NCBI RefSeq assembly: GCF_039522005.1
Contig: NZ_BAAADA010000116.1
Location: forward strand, 23,620-87,619
Direction of reading: 5' to 3'
Source: Alkalibacterium indicireducens
Lineage (GTDB): Bacteria > Bacillota > Bacilli > Lactobacillales > Carnobacteriaceae_A
DNA length: 64,000 bases
The notes below the pieces were generated by a model that worked only from the letters and a program-made list of their open reading frames with translations, was not told the origin of the DNA and did not search any database. The position numbers and the translations under genes were made by a program. Positions 43,916 to 52,901 of the stretch are shown in pieces (the first letter of the stretch is position 1; each line of letters begins with the position of its first letter).

Positions 43916-44127
43916 TGAAATGAAATGGACTATTGAATGGATGGAGTTTATGGGGATTATTTCTTTTGAACTAAACTGAAGAAGGGCTAAAAGGTAGTTC
44001 AGCACTGGAAAAAGCGCTGAACTAAACCCACCTGAAAACGTGTGGAGTTCAGAGGGTAAAAAGATTGGTGAACTTCATTTTACCAGGAATAAATGAAGTT
44101 CACATCGTAAATTACTGATAAACTCAA
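43916..44127. repeat. Array B: alternating inverted half-sites, 51-bp period
   Basis: Nine half-sites of the same type as array A: L 43916 (degenerate), R 43942, L 43967, R 43993, L 44018, R 44043, L 44069, R 44094, L 44119 (degenerate). Spacings are 26, 25, 26, 25, 25, 26, 25, 25 bp. The pair 44068-44080 / 44091-44103 is a perfect 13-bp hairpin (GTGAACTTCATTT with its inverse); 43995-44003 / 44016-44024 is a perfect 9-bp one in the other register. The linkers are unlike those of array A. It fills most of the gap between the copper-protein terminator and miaA. No gene is seen in the gap. Confidence 0.8.
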
Positions 44128-44134
44128 TTCCAAA

Positions 44135-44186
44135 TAAAAAACCGGAGCAGACGGAAGCCTCATTATAGACTTTCTTCTACTCCGGT
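44135..44186 (-). terminator. Terminator of the Csp gene
   Basis: The minus-strand arms ACCGGAG (in reading order) and CTCCGGT close a long loop and are followed by TTTTTA, right after the gene stop. Confidence 0.75.
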
Positions 44187-44196
44187 CATTTATCAG

Positions 44197-44526
44197 TTAT
44201 GCATTCACAAAACTTCTACATGCATCAGCACAGGTAAAGCAGGCTTTTGCACATTCCTGACAGTGGTCATGGTCGTGCTGCTCACATTCTTTTCCGCAGG
44301 CCTGACAGATCGTTCCACAAAGTGAAACCAGGTCGTTTCTCAAAGACCCTTCTCTTCCACTGAACGACAGAACCATCTGGCAGATATCTGCACACTCCCG
44401 GTCCAGACGGATACACTCTCTCATCATATCAAGGTGCTCTTCATTCAAACAGGCGTCAAAGCAATTATTACAAGCCTGCATGCACTCATATGTCGCATCC
44501 ATCACTTTTTTTAATTTCTCATCCAT
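44197..44526 (-). CDS. Cytosolic four-helix copper-storage-type protein (Csp / DUF326)
   Basis: 109 aa with 16 cysteines placed along four helices (CMQACNNCFDAC, CIRLDRECADIC, CGTICQACGKEC, HCQECAKACFTCADAC). This is the pattern of the Csp proteins that line a four-helix bundle with thiolates to hold many Cu(I) ions. There is no signal peptide, so it is of the cytosolic Csp3 kind. A histidine-rich turn (EQHDHDH) precedes the last helix. Neighbours are not copper genes. Zinc or another metal is possible; the copper role comes from family knowledge. Confidence 0.85.
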   Translation of the reverse strand: MDEKLKKVMDATYECMQACNNCFDACLNEEHLDMMRECIRLDRECADICQMVLSFSGREGSLRNDLVSLCGTICQACGKECEQHDHDHCQECAKACFTCADACRSFVNA

Positions 44527-44558
44527 CGTCTCCCCTCCTCCTGTATCAGTCGTATCAT
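44511..44558 (-). CDS. 15-codon leader ORF overlapping the Csp start
   Basis: ATG 44558 has a strong AAGGAG 5 nt upstream and opens a frame (MIRLIQEEGRRWMRN) that ends 13 nt inside the Csp gene in another frame. The Csp ribosome site (GGAGGAGGGG) lies within it. This layout would allow translational coupling. Whether the peptide is made is not known. Confidence 0.35.
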   Translation of the reverse strand: MIRLIQEEGRRWMRN

Positions 44559-44570
44559 CGCTTCTCCTTA

Positions 44571-44600
44571 ATTATACGAGCAGGAATCGGGGGCTTTCAA
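44571..44600 (-). promoter_or_regulatory. Sigma-A promoter of the Csp gene
   Basis: On the minus strand TTGAAA (44595-44600), 18 bp, TATAAT (44571-44576). It lies in the 150-nt gap after the SNF2 gene. No CopY or CsoR operator was recognised. Confidence 0.6.
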
Positions 44601-44677
44601 GCAATAGCCACTGAGTATAGGTTCTTAGACCGGGTCAGCAGAATATCTGTCCTTGCATGACATTTCATCATATATAA

Positions 44678-47600
44678 TCAGTCTTCGAGCAGCGTCAGTA
44701 CTTCTTCTGTGCTTAGACTGTTCAATGTCTGAGTATTGCCTTTAGTAATAACTGAATCGATCAGTTCGCGTTTCTTCTCCTGAAGATCGTTGATGCGTTC
44801 TTCGATCGTCCCCGTTGTAATCAGACGAATGATCTGTACGGATTTCTTCTGACCGAACCGGTGCACCCGGTCAGCCGCCTGATCTTCGATTGCCGGATTC
44901 CACCAGGAGTCATAAAGAATGACGGTATCTCCACCTGTCAGATTCAACCCTGTTCCACCAGCTTTGAGTGAAATCAGGAACAGGTCCTTTTCTCCAGTAT
45001 TGAATCGGGTCGTCAAATGCAGACGGTCTTCATTTTTGGTCTGACCATCGAGGTAATGGTAATCCACATCTATGGCATCCAGACGCTCCCTAATGATTTT
45101 CAGCATGGAAGTGAACTGAGAGAACAGGACAACACGTTTGCCGTTGGCCCGCGCCTCTTCAAGGTATTCCATCAGACGTTCCAGTTTAGAAGACGCCCCT
45201 TCGAAATTAGGCATGACTAGCCTTGGATCACAACAGATCTGTCTCAGTCTTGTCATTCCTGCCAGCACTTTGATCCGGTTGGCATTCAGCTCATCCGTAT
45301 CGATCAATGTCTTGATTTCCTGCTTGATTGCCGCATGCTGGGTTTGATACAGACGTTTCTGATTATCAGACAGTTCAATGTATTCTGTTGTTTCTGTCTT
45401 CTCAGGTAGATCGTCCAGCACATCCCGTTTCAGCCGTCTTAAAATGAACGGCTTGATCTTTGCAGAAATTCTAGACTGGTCCATAGCCTGGAAAGCTTTC
45501 CTGTTCTTGAACAGACCCGGCTGGATGATTGAAAACAGGGACCAGAGTTCTCCCAGGTGATTTTCAATCGGTGTTCCTGACAAAGCAATCTTGCTTTCAG
45601 CTTTCAGTTTCCTGACAGCCTGAGTCGTCTTGGCTGCACTGTTCTTGACAGTTTGTGATTCATCCAGAACGATTGTCTCAAATGTTTCGTCCTCGTACAG
45701 ATCTGAATCTCTTTGAACAAGAGGATAACTTGTAATCCAGATTGGAATGTTTTTATTCAGCGCTTCCTGTTTTTTAGCTTCCCGTTCTTCCTTGGAGCCT
45801 GAAATGATGATCGTTTCTGTATCGGGCACAAAGTTCAGCCACTCGTGCTGCCAGTTGTAGACGACACTAGACGGGCAGATGATCAGATAGCGCCCTTGTT
45901 TTTCTTCATATTTGGATTGCAGGAAAGCAATCGTCTGGACAGTCTTTCCAAGTCCCATGTCATCCGCCAGCACTCCTCCGAACCCATAATGATCTAAGCT
46001 TTTCAGCCACTTGAATCCAGTGACCTGATACGGTCGCATGTTAGCTTTCAGACCAGCTGGCAAATCAAAGTCCAGTGTTTCCGGACTCAACAGCTGCTCC
46101 ACAAGTGACTTGAAGCGTCTTCCGGTATTTATAGTTTCCTCATCTAATGCGGACAGCCCCTGGAAGACAGAAACAGTCATATCAGTCTCAAACTCATCGT
46201 CATCAATATCCAATGATTCTTTAGCCCGTTTCATAGCCTGGAACGCAGGGTCTTTCAGATTCACCAGCTGACCGCTTGACAGTCTATAGAACGGCTGATT
46301 CCTCTCCAGGTCCTTCAACAAGGCCTGCAGTTCATTTGACGGGATATCTTCAGTTTCGAAACTAATATCCAGTAGATTGGACGACTCCCTCATTTCCATC
46401 GTGACCCTCGGTTGTCTTTTCGGACTGTAAATCAGACGGCGGGCAGACTGAGACAGGAAGATTTCCATGTTTTCAGCCAGTTCCGGAAGTGAATCATACA
46501 GAAATCCGCTGATGGTATCCGTTTCAGTCAGCTTCCACATGCCCTGCTGACGGGCAACTGAAGGGACATGAGTATACAGCAAATTCAGAACATCTGATTC
46601 CTTCTTCCATTCCCTAACTAGGATCGTTTCTTCGACTTCTGTCTTAGACTCTTCCAATGGATACAAAGTCGTCTGCCCATATGAATATACCGGACGAATC
46701 AGCAGTGACTGTCCTTCTGTATCGATATACAGTTGAGGCTCAAATTCCGCCTGATAGATCAGTTGTCGGACGGCCTCGACCATATCGACCTGTATGACTT
46801 CCTTGAGCTGTGACAATGTAACGGACAGAAAAGTTTCAATATCAGACCGGCGCATGACCAGCGTATAGGAGCCGGAACTCTTCAGTCCCTCAAAAATACT
46901 GTGAATCAGCTCATATGAAGGAGAAGACAGAAGATAGAAAACTTGCTTGTACTCAATCATCTTACCTTTGTCATGGAAATGAAAGTCTTCAACTGTCAGT
47001 GATGTATCTGCCAGAGAAAAGTGGAATAAATTATCTTTCTTTTCAAATTTGAATGTCAGATCAAGATCTTCAATGCCTTCTTTTACCCGAAGCGTATCTC
47101 CGCGATCGATTTGAGTCAGCTGACGAGGCGGTCGTCCAAAACGCACAAATGCGCCCATCGTGTTTTCCAGCAGTCGGATCAATTCTTTGATGTATAAAGC
47201 AGGAATTGAAAAACTTTCCCGATTCGACATCTGGCTTTCATATCCTACAGGTGTCAAAGATGAAATAATATCCTGAATATCCTTCAGTTTTTCAAAGACA
47301 TATCGATCTTCCGCCAGTAAGGCATACTCGCTGGAATCAAATGTAAAGTTCTTCCCAAATTCAATCGCTTCTCCACTGATGATATCATCAATGACCCGTG
47401 CTGTATTTTTAACAATATATAAGTAGTCCTTACCGATTTTGAAAAAAAGATCATAAATAGGATTAGCCGAAGTCCCGCTCACATTTAAGATATATTCGAC
47501 ATAGACCGGCTGTTTATATAAGGAGTCAGTTTGTCTGGCAATTTCCTGCTTGGATAAATGGAGCAGTTCATTGACTGCCTTTTCACTTTTCTTATAGGAA

Positions 47601-47959
47601 AACATAGGCTGGGTCTTACTCCCTGAGCTGGCAGGTGTCTCATTTTTAACTGTGAGATCATTAGCATCCAGATCATTCAAGTGGAACATGGCCGCGACCA
47701 CATGCTTACAGGCACCCGAATTCTTTTCAAATGGTTTACACGTGCAGTGATATTTTCTAGCCACACCATTCGGATAAAAGCGCAAGTGTACGGTTTCTAA
47801 CTGACGGTCTTCAACATTAAACTGAACAGTGTGATTCTTGGTGTCCACTTTCAGATTCTTGACTGCTCTGTTCTTATATACTTCCTTGCCTTGAAGAAAT
47901 GTAGAGTAGTTGCTGGCTAAAGAAGTGATCGTCATTTCTGGAAAAGCCTGTTTTTTCAT
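44678..47959 (-). CDS. SWIM zinc-finger SNF2 family helicase
   Basis: About 1,093 aa from ATG 47959 (MKKQAFPEM), with AAAAGGGA 12 nt upstream; ATG 47971 would have no spacing to it. An N-terminal SWIM zinc finger is seen near residues 70-90 (YHCTCKPF..CKHVVAAMFHL). A long middle region of bacterial SNF2-associated type follows. The ATPase has motif I DDMGLGKT, a DESQ box and motif III LSGTPIEN. Helicase C has FSQFTSMLKIIRERL, LKAGGTGLNLTG and DRVHRFGQ. It is a double-stranded DNA translocase of uncertain role, probably acting on protein-DNA complexes. It is transcribed away from the pentapeptide gene. Confidence 0.92.
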   Translation of the reverse strand: MKKQAFPEMTITSLASNYSTFLQGKEVYKNRAVKNLKVDTKNHTVQFNVEDRQLETVHLRFYPNGVARKYHCTCKPFEKNSGACKHVVAAMFHLNDLDANDLTVKNETPASSGSKTQPMFSYKKSEKAVNELLHLSKQEIARQTDSLYKQPVYVEYILNVSGTSANPIYDLFFKIGKDYLYIVKNTARVIDDIISGEAIEFGKNFTFDSSEYALLAEDRYVFEKLKDIQDIISSLTPVGYESQMSNRESFSIPALYIKELIRLLENTMGAFVRFGRPPRQLTQIDRGDTLRVKEGIEDLDLTFKFEKKDNLFHFSLADTSLTVEDFHFHDKGKMIEYKQVFYLLSSPSYELIHSIFEGLKSSGSYTLVMRRSDIETFLSVTLSQLKEVIQVDMVEAVRQLIYQAEFEPQLYIDTEGQSLLIRPVYSYGQTTLYPLEESKTEVEETILVREWKKESDVLNLLYTHVPSVARQQGMWKLTETDTISGFLYDSLPELAENMEIFLSQSARRLIYSPKRQPRVTMEMRESSNLLDISFETEDIPSNELQALLKDLERNQPFYRLSSGQLVNLKDPAFQAMKRAKESLDIDDDEFETDMTVSVFQGLSALDEETINTGRRFKSLVEQLLSPETLDFDLPAGLKANMRPYQVTGFKWLKSLDHYGFGGVLADDMGLGKTVQTIAFLQSKYEEKQGRYLIICPSSVVYNWQHEWLNFVPDTETIIISGSKEEREAKKQEALNKNIPIWITSYPLVQRDSDLYEDETFETIVLDESQTVKNSAAKTTQAVRKLKAESKIALSGTPIENHLGELWSLFSIIQPGLFKNRKAFQAMDQSRISAKIKPFILRRLKRDVLDDLPEKTETTEYIELSDNQKRLYQTQHAAIKQEIKTLIDTDELNANRIKVLAGMTRLRQICCDPRLVMPNFEGASSKLERLMEYLEEARANGKRVVLFSQFTSMLKIIRERLDAIDVDYHYLDGQTKNEDRLHLTTRFNTGEKDLFLISLKAGGTGLNLTGGDTVILYDSWWNPAIEDQAADRVHRFGQKKSVQIIRLITTGTIEERINDLQEKKRELIDSVITKGNTQTLNSLSTEEVLTLLED

Positions 47960-48074
47960 CGATTCAGTCATCCCTTTTCAACTGTAGTTGCTTATGTCTG
48001 TTTATCCGTTTAAAATCTTCATCTATCCATTATACCAAACTTTTCGCATTTATTGGACATAATAAAGCAATCAA

Positions 48075-48096
48075 GTGGTATAATCGAGTGGAGAAT
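48075..48096 (+). promoter_or_regulatory. Extended -10 promoter of the pentapeptide gene
   Basis: GTGGTATAAT is an extended -10 (TG-N-TATAAT). The -35 region is weak (a TTGGAC-like stretch just outside the usual distance). AAGGAGAATCGCC lies before the ATG. Confidence 0.5.
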
Positions 48097-48143
48097 CTGC
48101 AATCGCTTCACTACATCCCTATATTTATTAAGGAGAATCGCCC

Positions 48144-48785
48144 ATGTCACGTAAAATCAAGCGCCCCTCGCTTCCCGTAAGTCTGCCACTCATCAACTTT
48201 ATGGAAGTCTTCGATCCGGAAGAACCTTACATCGAACAGGCAGAAATCGCCGACTGTGTCATCACATTGTCCGATACACGACTCATCGAATTCAAAGGTG
48301 TGCGATTCAGAAATGTCCAGTTCGATCAATTGACGGTAAACAATGCATATTTTAAAGATGTGAAATTCATCAAATGTGAATGCATCAATGCCGAACTGAC
48401 TGAAAGCAGTCTTAAACGGGTGTCCTTTCAGCAATGCAGACTTAACGGCATGCTTTTCACTGACAGCTTCCTTGAAGATGTCTCGTTTACTGATTGTATC
48501 ATGCATCTATCAAGTATAGGCTTCTCAAAAGTCAAATCTGTATTATTTGATCAATGCAAGTTAAATGAAATGGATTTCCTTGAGTGTTCTTTAAAGCAAA
48601 CCCGGTTTGAATCCTGTGACTTGAATCGAGCAAAGTTCAGTCATACCTCATTGAATACCATCGATTTGAGTTCATCAGAGTTTGACGCCATTGCAGTATC
48701 TATAGACGACATAAAAGGTGCCATAGTAAACGAATCTCAGGCTCTCGGATTTTTGGAAATGCTGCAGCTCAAGATTAAAGACTAA
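48144..48785 (+). CDS. Pentapeptide-repeat protein
   Basis: 213 aa and the only real plus-strand gene. From about residue 45 to 185 it repeats A/C/S-x-L/F-x-x units (FKGVRFRNVQFDQL.., LKRVSFQQCRLNGMLF, LNEMDFLECSLKQTRF), which fold into a right-handed beta helix. The size is close to Qnr and MfpA proteins, which mimic DNA and bind gyrase. By eye it is not close enough to call Qnr. It has no signal peptide or membrane segment. The function is unknown. Confidence 0.85.
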   Translation: MSRKIKRPSLPVSLPLINFMEVFDPEEPYIEQAEIADCVITLSDTRLIEFKGVRFRNVQFDQLTVNNAYFKDVKFIKCECINAELTESSLKRVSFQQCRLNGMLFTDSFLEDVSFTDCIMHLSSIGFSKVKSVLFDQCKLNEMDFLECSLKQTRFESCDLNRAKFSHTSLNTIDLSSSEFDAIAVSIDDIKGAIVNESQALGFLEMLQLKIKD

Positions 48786-48863
48786 ACTGCGTATGACGTA
48801 GTTGGTTCAAGTTCACCTAGTGAGGGTTCCACTTGAAGTATCTCTCTTTGTCGCTCCTCTATT

Positions 48864-48910
48864 ACCCACTCAAAGACTTAATCACATTGGGTGGGTCTTG
48901 ATTTTTTATT
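48864..48910 (+). terminator. Terminator of the pentapeptide gene (first unit of array C)
   Basis: The 10-bp stem ACCCACTCAA / TTGGGTGGGT (one T-G pair) is followed by CTTGATTTTTT on the plus strand, about 80 nt after the stop. It is also the first hairpin unit of the 51-bp array. Confidence 0.65.
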
Positions 48911-49075
48911 TACTTACCACTCAGCAGGACATATCCAGCGAGTGGTAAGTAATTTCAATTTCTTTGACCACTCAGGAGCACATACCATTTGAGTGGACAT
49001 TAAATCCACAATTATTGACCACTCACTCGGCTTATTAGCATGAGTAGGCAATAAAGTCATATATTACACCACTTA
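48865..49075. repeat. Array C: tandem 51-bp hairpin units with a different half-site
   Basis: Left arms (C/A)CCACTCA start at 48865, 48916, 48967 and 49018, exactly 51 bp apart, with a degenerate fifth (ACCACTTA) at 49068. Right arms TGAGTGGT-like start at 48888, 48939, 48990 and 49041, again exactly 51 bp apart. Unit 2 is a perfect 13-bp hairpin (48910-48922 / 48940-48952). Loops and linkers have diverged. The stretch after it, 49076-49210, holds one small hairpin (about 49160-49185) and no gene. Confidence 0.78.
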
Positions 49076-49210
49076 TCGATTATAGACCTACTAAAGCATC
49101 AGAAGCTTGCCAAATCCGGCTCCTTTTCCCAAGCTTTCTCTAACACTTAAGCGGGAACAATCATCATGATGAGTGTTTTCCTTTTATAATTATTGCCATT
49201 TAGAGAAGTC

Positions 49211-49262
49211 AAAAAGACACACTCCCTGTCAGCACCCTCCGACTAGGTTAACGAGTGTGTCT
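49211..49262 (-). terminator. Terminator of the araB-GH127-GH43 operon
   Basis: A perfect 10-bp stem AGACACACTC / GAGTGTGTCT with a 28-nt loop is followed by TTTTTG on the minus strand, about 60 nt after the GH43 stop. Confidence 0.82.
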
Positions 49263-49321
49263 CTTTTGCTGCTGTTGACCTGTTCAATCGTTCAGTTTAG
49301 ATCATTATATTACGTAATGAA

Positions 49322-50848
49322 TCAGTGCTTGACGAGAGTCAATGAAGTAAAGTCAGCGTGTCCTCGATCTTCTCTATCGGTCACAGCGTAGATTCCCATT
49401 GTACAGCCTACGAATCCGCCTGCTACTTTTGTGCTCAAATAGTGGATATCTACATTTTCAGCTATGACAACTGTTTCATCATTGATTACAGCTGATGCAC
49501 TTACTGTCTGACCTTCTCCTGTAAGCGACAGCTGAAGAGAGCTGTCAGTTATCTCTTTTGACCCGACAACCGTTTCTTCTCCATCGATTAAAGATACAAA
49601 TCTGACTGTTTTAACGCCGTCCAGATAGCTGACGATAAGACGAATCGAATACTGGTCATTCTGCAGAACGACCAGTCCCGCTTCTTCTCCTTCTTTCAGG
49701 GCTTCATCCATTTCTACACTTAGCGTATAGTCCATAGTTGACTGACGCAGACCAATATAGGTTGGTGTATCTATTTCCTGAATCGTAACAGTTGACGGAT
49801 AAAGTCTTAACCAGCCTTCTCTACTTTCTCTGTCGTAATTATCCCAGTTAGGATTTCTTAAATGAACAAAAGCGGAATCTTCCTTGGTCAGATCAAAGGC
49901 TTCCTGAGTTTTAACCGGGACTAGTGGCAGTCCGTGCTCCTGCGTGTTCAGAAGACGTCCTTCTCCAGGGTTGATGACTGGCCAGCCGTCTTCCCATTGA
50001 ACTCTTGCCAAGAAGGTTTCACGTCCTAAGTTGTCATAGCCGTTGAACTGTCTGCTCGCCAGTAGAGTAATGAACCACTCTCCGTTTGACGCTTCGACCA
50101 GATCGCCGTGACCGACATTATGAATCGGATACTGATTCCCTAAGTGGCGATGGGTCAGAATCGGGTTATTCTTATTGCCGATATATGGCCCATCGATCGA
50201 TTCACTGCGTGCAATCGTAATCGCATGGTTGAATCCAGTGCCTCCTTCAGCAATCATCAGGTAGTAAAGTCCATCCTTTTTGTAAATATGCGGACCTTCA
50301 GGCCAGATTGCGTCTCTCAGTGCACCTTTCCATAGTTTGGTGCTTACGCCCACTAGAGACATAGTTTCGAGATCCAGCTCCTGAAGCCAGACTTCCCAGT
50401 CCCCATTATACGTAGCGCCACGAGGATTTTCTCTCGTACCCACGTAATAGCATCTGCCGTCTTCATCGAAGAACAAGCTGGGATCAATTCCCGGTGCGTT
50501 GTCTATAAAGTATGGATCTGACCAGTCTCCTGCTGGGTCATCAGTTTTCACCAGGAAGTTTCCGCCGTTAGTCACGTTAGTTGTAATCATATAAAACGTG
50601 CCGTCGTGGTATCTAATTGACGGTGCAAATATCCCTTGTGAATGAGCCGCACCAATAAGGTTCAGCTGCTCTTTTCTATCCAGGACATTACCAATCTGTT
50701 TCCAGTTGACCAGATCTTTACTGTGATAAATCGGCACACCTGGGAAATAGGCGAATGTGGACGTGACTAGATAAAAATCATCTCCCACCGCACACACGGA
50801 TGGATCTGGGGCAAAACCTTCGATTATCGGGTTGTTGAACTTCTGCAT
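49322..50848 (-). CDS. GH43 family arabinosidase/xylosidase (first copy)
   Basis: 508 aa from ATG 50848 (AAGGAG upstream); the frame to 50881 has no ribosome site. The five-bladed catalytic domain has the base aspartate in GFAPDPSVCAVGDD, the second aspartate in GIDPSLFFDEDG and the acid glutamate in WPEGPHIYKKDG. A C-terminal beta-sandwich starts near residue 325. There is no signal peptide, so it acts in the cytoplasm on imported oligosaccharides. By its operon with GH127 and araB, alpha-L-arabinofuranosidase is more likely than beta-xylosidase. Confidence 0.88.
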   Translation of the reverse strand: MQKFNNPIIEGFAPDPSVCAVGDDFYLVTSTFAYFPGVPIYHSKDLVNWKQIGNVLDRKEQLNLIGAAHSQGIFAPSIRYHDGTFYMITTNVTNGGNFLVKTDDPAGDWSDPYFIDNAPGIDPSLFFDEDGRCYYVGTRENPRGATYNGDWEVWLQELDLETMSLVGVSTKLWKGALRDAIWPEGPHIYKKDGLYYLMIAEGGTGFNHAITIARSESIDGPYIGNKNNPILTHRHLGNQYPIHNVGHGDLVEASNGEWFITLLASRQFNGYDNLGRETFLARVQWEDGWPVINPGEGRLLNTQEHGLPLVPVKTQEAFDLTKEDSAFVHLRNPNWDNYDRESREGWLRLYPSTVTIQEIDTPTYIGLRQSTMDYTLSVEMDEALKEGEEAGLVVLQNDQYSIRLIVSYLDGVKTVRFVSLIDGEETVVGSKEITDSSLQLSLTGEGQTVSASAVINDETVVIAENVDIHYLSTKVAGGFVGCTMGIYAVTDREDRGHADFTSLTLVKH

Positions 50849-50915
50849 AAGTATCTCCTTTTTAGGCTTCTGAATAAGCACTATAATATTAATATATCTT
50901 ATAAATTGTATTGAT

Positions 50916-52862
50916 TCAGTCTCTATCGATCCAGACTCTCATTTCCCCCTTGGAACGGTTGGCCCATAAATGATACGGGATGAATGTCAGCTCCACTTCT
51001 TTTGTTTCAAAAGGTTCGTAAGGAAGATAGAGCGACTCAGTCCAGTCTTCGGTAATGACAGTTCGCACCCCTCGCCCTTTCAGAAAAACAGTCTCACCTA
51101 ATACACTATCTTCAAGTGGTTTACTTACAGGAGTCTCTTTTAAAGAAATCAGGTGAAGCTGATCGCCGTTATCTTCCTCTTCCAGACAATAGATAAACGG
51201 TCCTCTCTGGATCGCTACTTTTCCTCTGTTATTTTTAACCGAGGGATGTGACTGCCATTCGATAACCGGCATGTCAAATGTCAAACTGATTTCAGCATCT
51301 TCAGATAAAATAAGATAGACATAGCCGTTTTTACGGTAAGACTCTACAGGATTGGCCGATGAGTCGATTGTGAATGACTTGCTCCAGGAAGGCTCTCTAA
51401 ACGCAAAGGTAACTGATTCTTTAACGCGGCTAACGCTTAACTTAGCTTTTCCTTCATAGGGCATATCGGATTCTAGTATTATATCGACAGTTTCGTCCTT
51501 CCATTCAATTCCGCCTTGAAAGTCAGAATAAAGATGGATGGCAATGCTCTCATCATTTTGGCTAACAACATATCGGTTAAGTGAGGTCAATGTTCTGGCC
51601 AGGTTAGGCGGACAGCAGGCGCAGCCAAACCATGATGGCCTCACCGGTTTAACATGGCTTTTACCCGGATCATACTGATGAGCTTTCGGATCACTTTCAA
51701 GCGGATTGACATAAAAGAAGTGTTTACCGTCGAGAGCCATGCCGCTGATAATCGAATTATATAGCGTCCGTTCCATTATTTCTGCATACGCTCTATCTGT
51801 ATCATGATTCATCATAGCTCGGGCAAAATACAGCAGGCCTATAGAGGCACAGGTTTCACAATACATCGTGTCATTCGGCAGATCAAAATCGAAAGTGAAT
51901 GCTTCGCCGTGAACGGTTGATCCGATGCCACCAGTGATATACATCCGTTTCTTAACGATATTATCCCACAGCCTTTTTGCAGCCTGAAACAATTTCTGAT
52001 CATTACGTATATGAGCGACTTCAGCCATAGCAGCAGCCATATAAACGAGTCTAACGGCGTGACCAACAGCTTCTTCCTGCTCATAGACCGTCTGATGGAT
52101 CTGATAGTATTTCGGATTGATCGAATACCCCGGCATTTTCTGCTCCAGGCCCATCTCTTCATTTTCTTTAAGCTGCTTCTTGTAGAAGTCCGGATCCTGT
52201 CCTCTTATATCGAGGAACCACTTACTCAAATCAATGAATTCAGTCTTGCCAGTCACTTCGTAAAGCTTGACCAGTCCAAGTTCGACTTCCTGATGCCCGT
52301 CCGCACCATTGATTTTTCCTTCTTCACTGCCAAAGTTTTCTCTAATGCAGGCAACCAGTTTTTCAGACACGTCCAGCAGCCTGCGGTCGTCAGTCGCTTT
52401 ATAATAAGCAACAGCCGCTTCAAATAAATGACCTGCACAGTAAAGTTCATGGCTTTCGAATAAGCGTCTGAACTTGAGATGTGGTGCATCAATCTGATAG
52501 AACGTACTGAGATACCCATCGTCATCCTGGGCCTCTACAATCAGCTTAACAACTTCTTCCATCATAGCCATCAGGCTGTCGTCCGGAGTCAGTGCATAGC
52601 TGTTAGCCGCCGATTCCAGCCACTTGTACACATCAGAATCCTGGAAAAGCCAACCGTAGTGATGCCCATTCGACCTTCCAGCCGCAATTCTCAGATTTTC
52701 CAGGGCATGACTTTTTTCAGAAGGGATGAAGTCGTCATCCCTTTCTTTGTCAATGGTAATATCCGCTTCATCATTAAGCACAGACCACTGATAAGGAATC
52801 ATTTCATCTTTTATAAGGGTGTGATATCTTGACCAGAAAGCATCGGTAAATGTCATTGTCAT
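50916..52862 (-). CDS. GH127 beta-L-arabinofuranosidase
   Basis: 648 aa, an (alpha/alpha)6 barrel followed by beta domains. The zinc and nucleophile motifs of GH127 are present: CETCASIG (glutamate and cysteine ligands, about residue 338-345) and GCACCPPNLART (ligand cysteine and catalytic cysteine, about residue 415). The enzyme removes beta-1,2-linked L-arabinofuranose, as in plant glycoprotein sugars. No signal peptide. It lies between araB and GH43 in one operon. Exact linkage specificity is inferred from the family. Confidence 0.9.
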   Translation of the reverse strand: MTMTFTDAFWSRYHTLIKDEMIPYQWSVLNDEADITIDKERDDDFIPSEKSHALENLRIAAGRSNGHHYGWLFQDSDVYKWLESAANSYALTPDDSLMAMMEEVVKLIVEAQDDDGYLSTFYQIDAPHLKFRRLFESHELYCAGHLFEAAVAYYKATDDRRLLDVSEKLVACIRENFGSEEGKINGADGHQEVELGLVKLYEVTGKTEFIDLSKWFLDIRGQDPDFYKKQLKENEEMGLEQKMPGYSINPKYYQIHQTVYEQEEAVGHAVRLVYMAAAMAEVAHIRNDQKLFQAAKRLWDNIVKKRMYITGGIGSTVHGEAFTFDFDLPNDTMYCETCASIGLLYFARAMMNHDTDRAYAEIMERTLYNSIISGMALDGKHFFYVNPLESDPKAHQYDPGKSHVKPVRPSWFGCACCPPNLARTLTSLNRYVVSQNDESIAIHLYSDFQGGIEWKDETVDIILESDMPYEGKAKLSVSRVKESVTFAFREPSWSKSFTIDSSANPVESYRKNGYVYLILSEDAEISLTFDMPVIEWQSHPSVKNNRGKVAIQRGPFIYCLEEEDNGDQLHLISLKETPVSKPLEDSVLGETVFLKGRGVRTVITEDWTESLYLPYEPFETKEVELTFIPYHLWANRSKGEMRVWIDRD

Positions 52863-52901
52863 TACTAGTCACTCCAATTTATTGTCAGCTTATTTGCTTT
52901 A

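Noticed and set aside
48144..48785. Quinolone resistance protein Qnr
   Set aside because: The repeat type and size fit, but no Qnr-specific loops were recognised; only a general pentapeptide call is supported.
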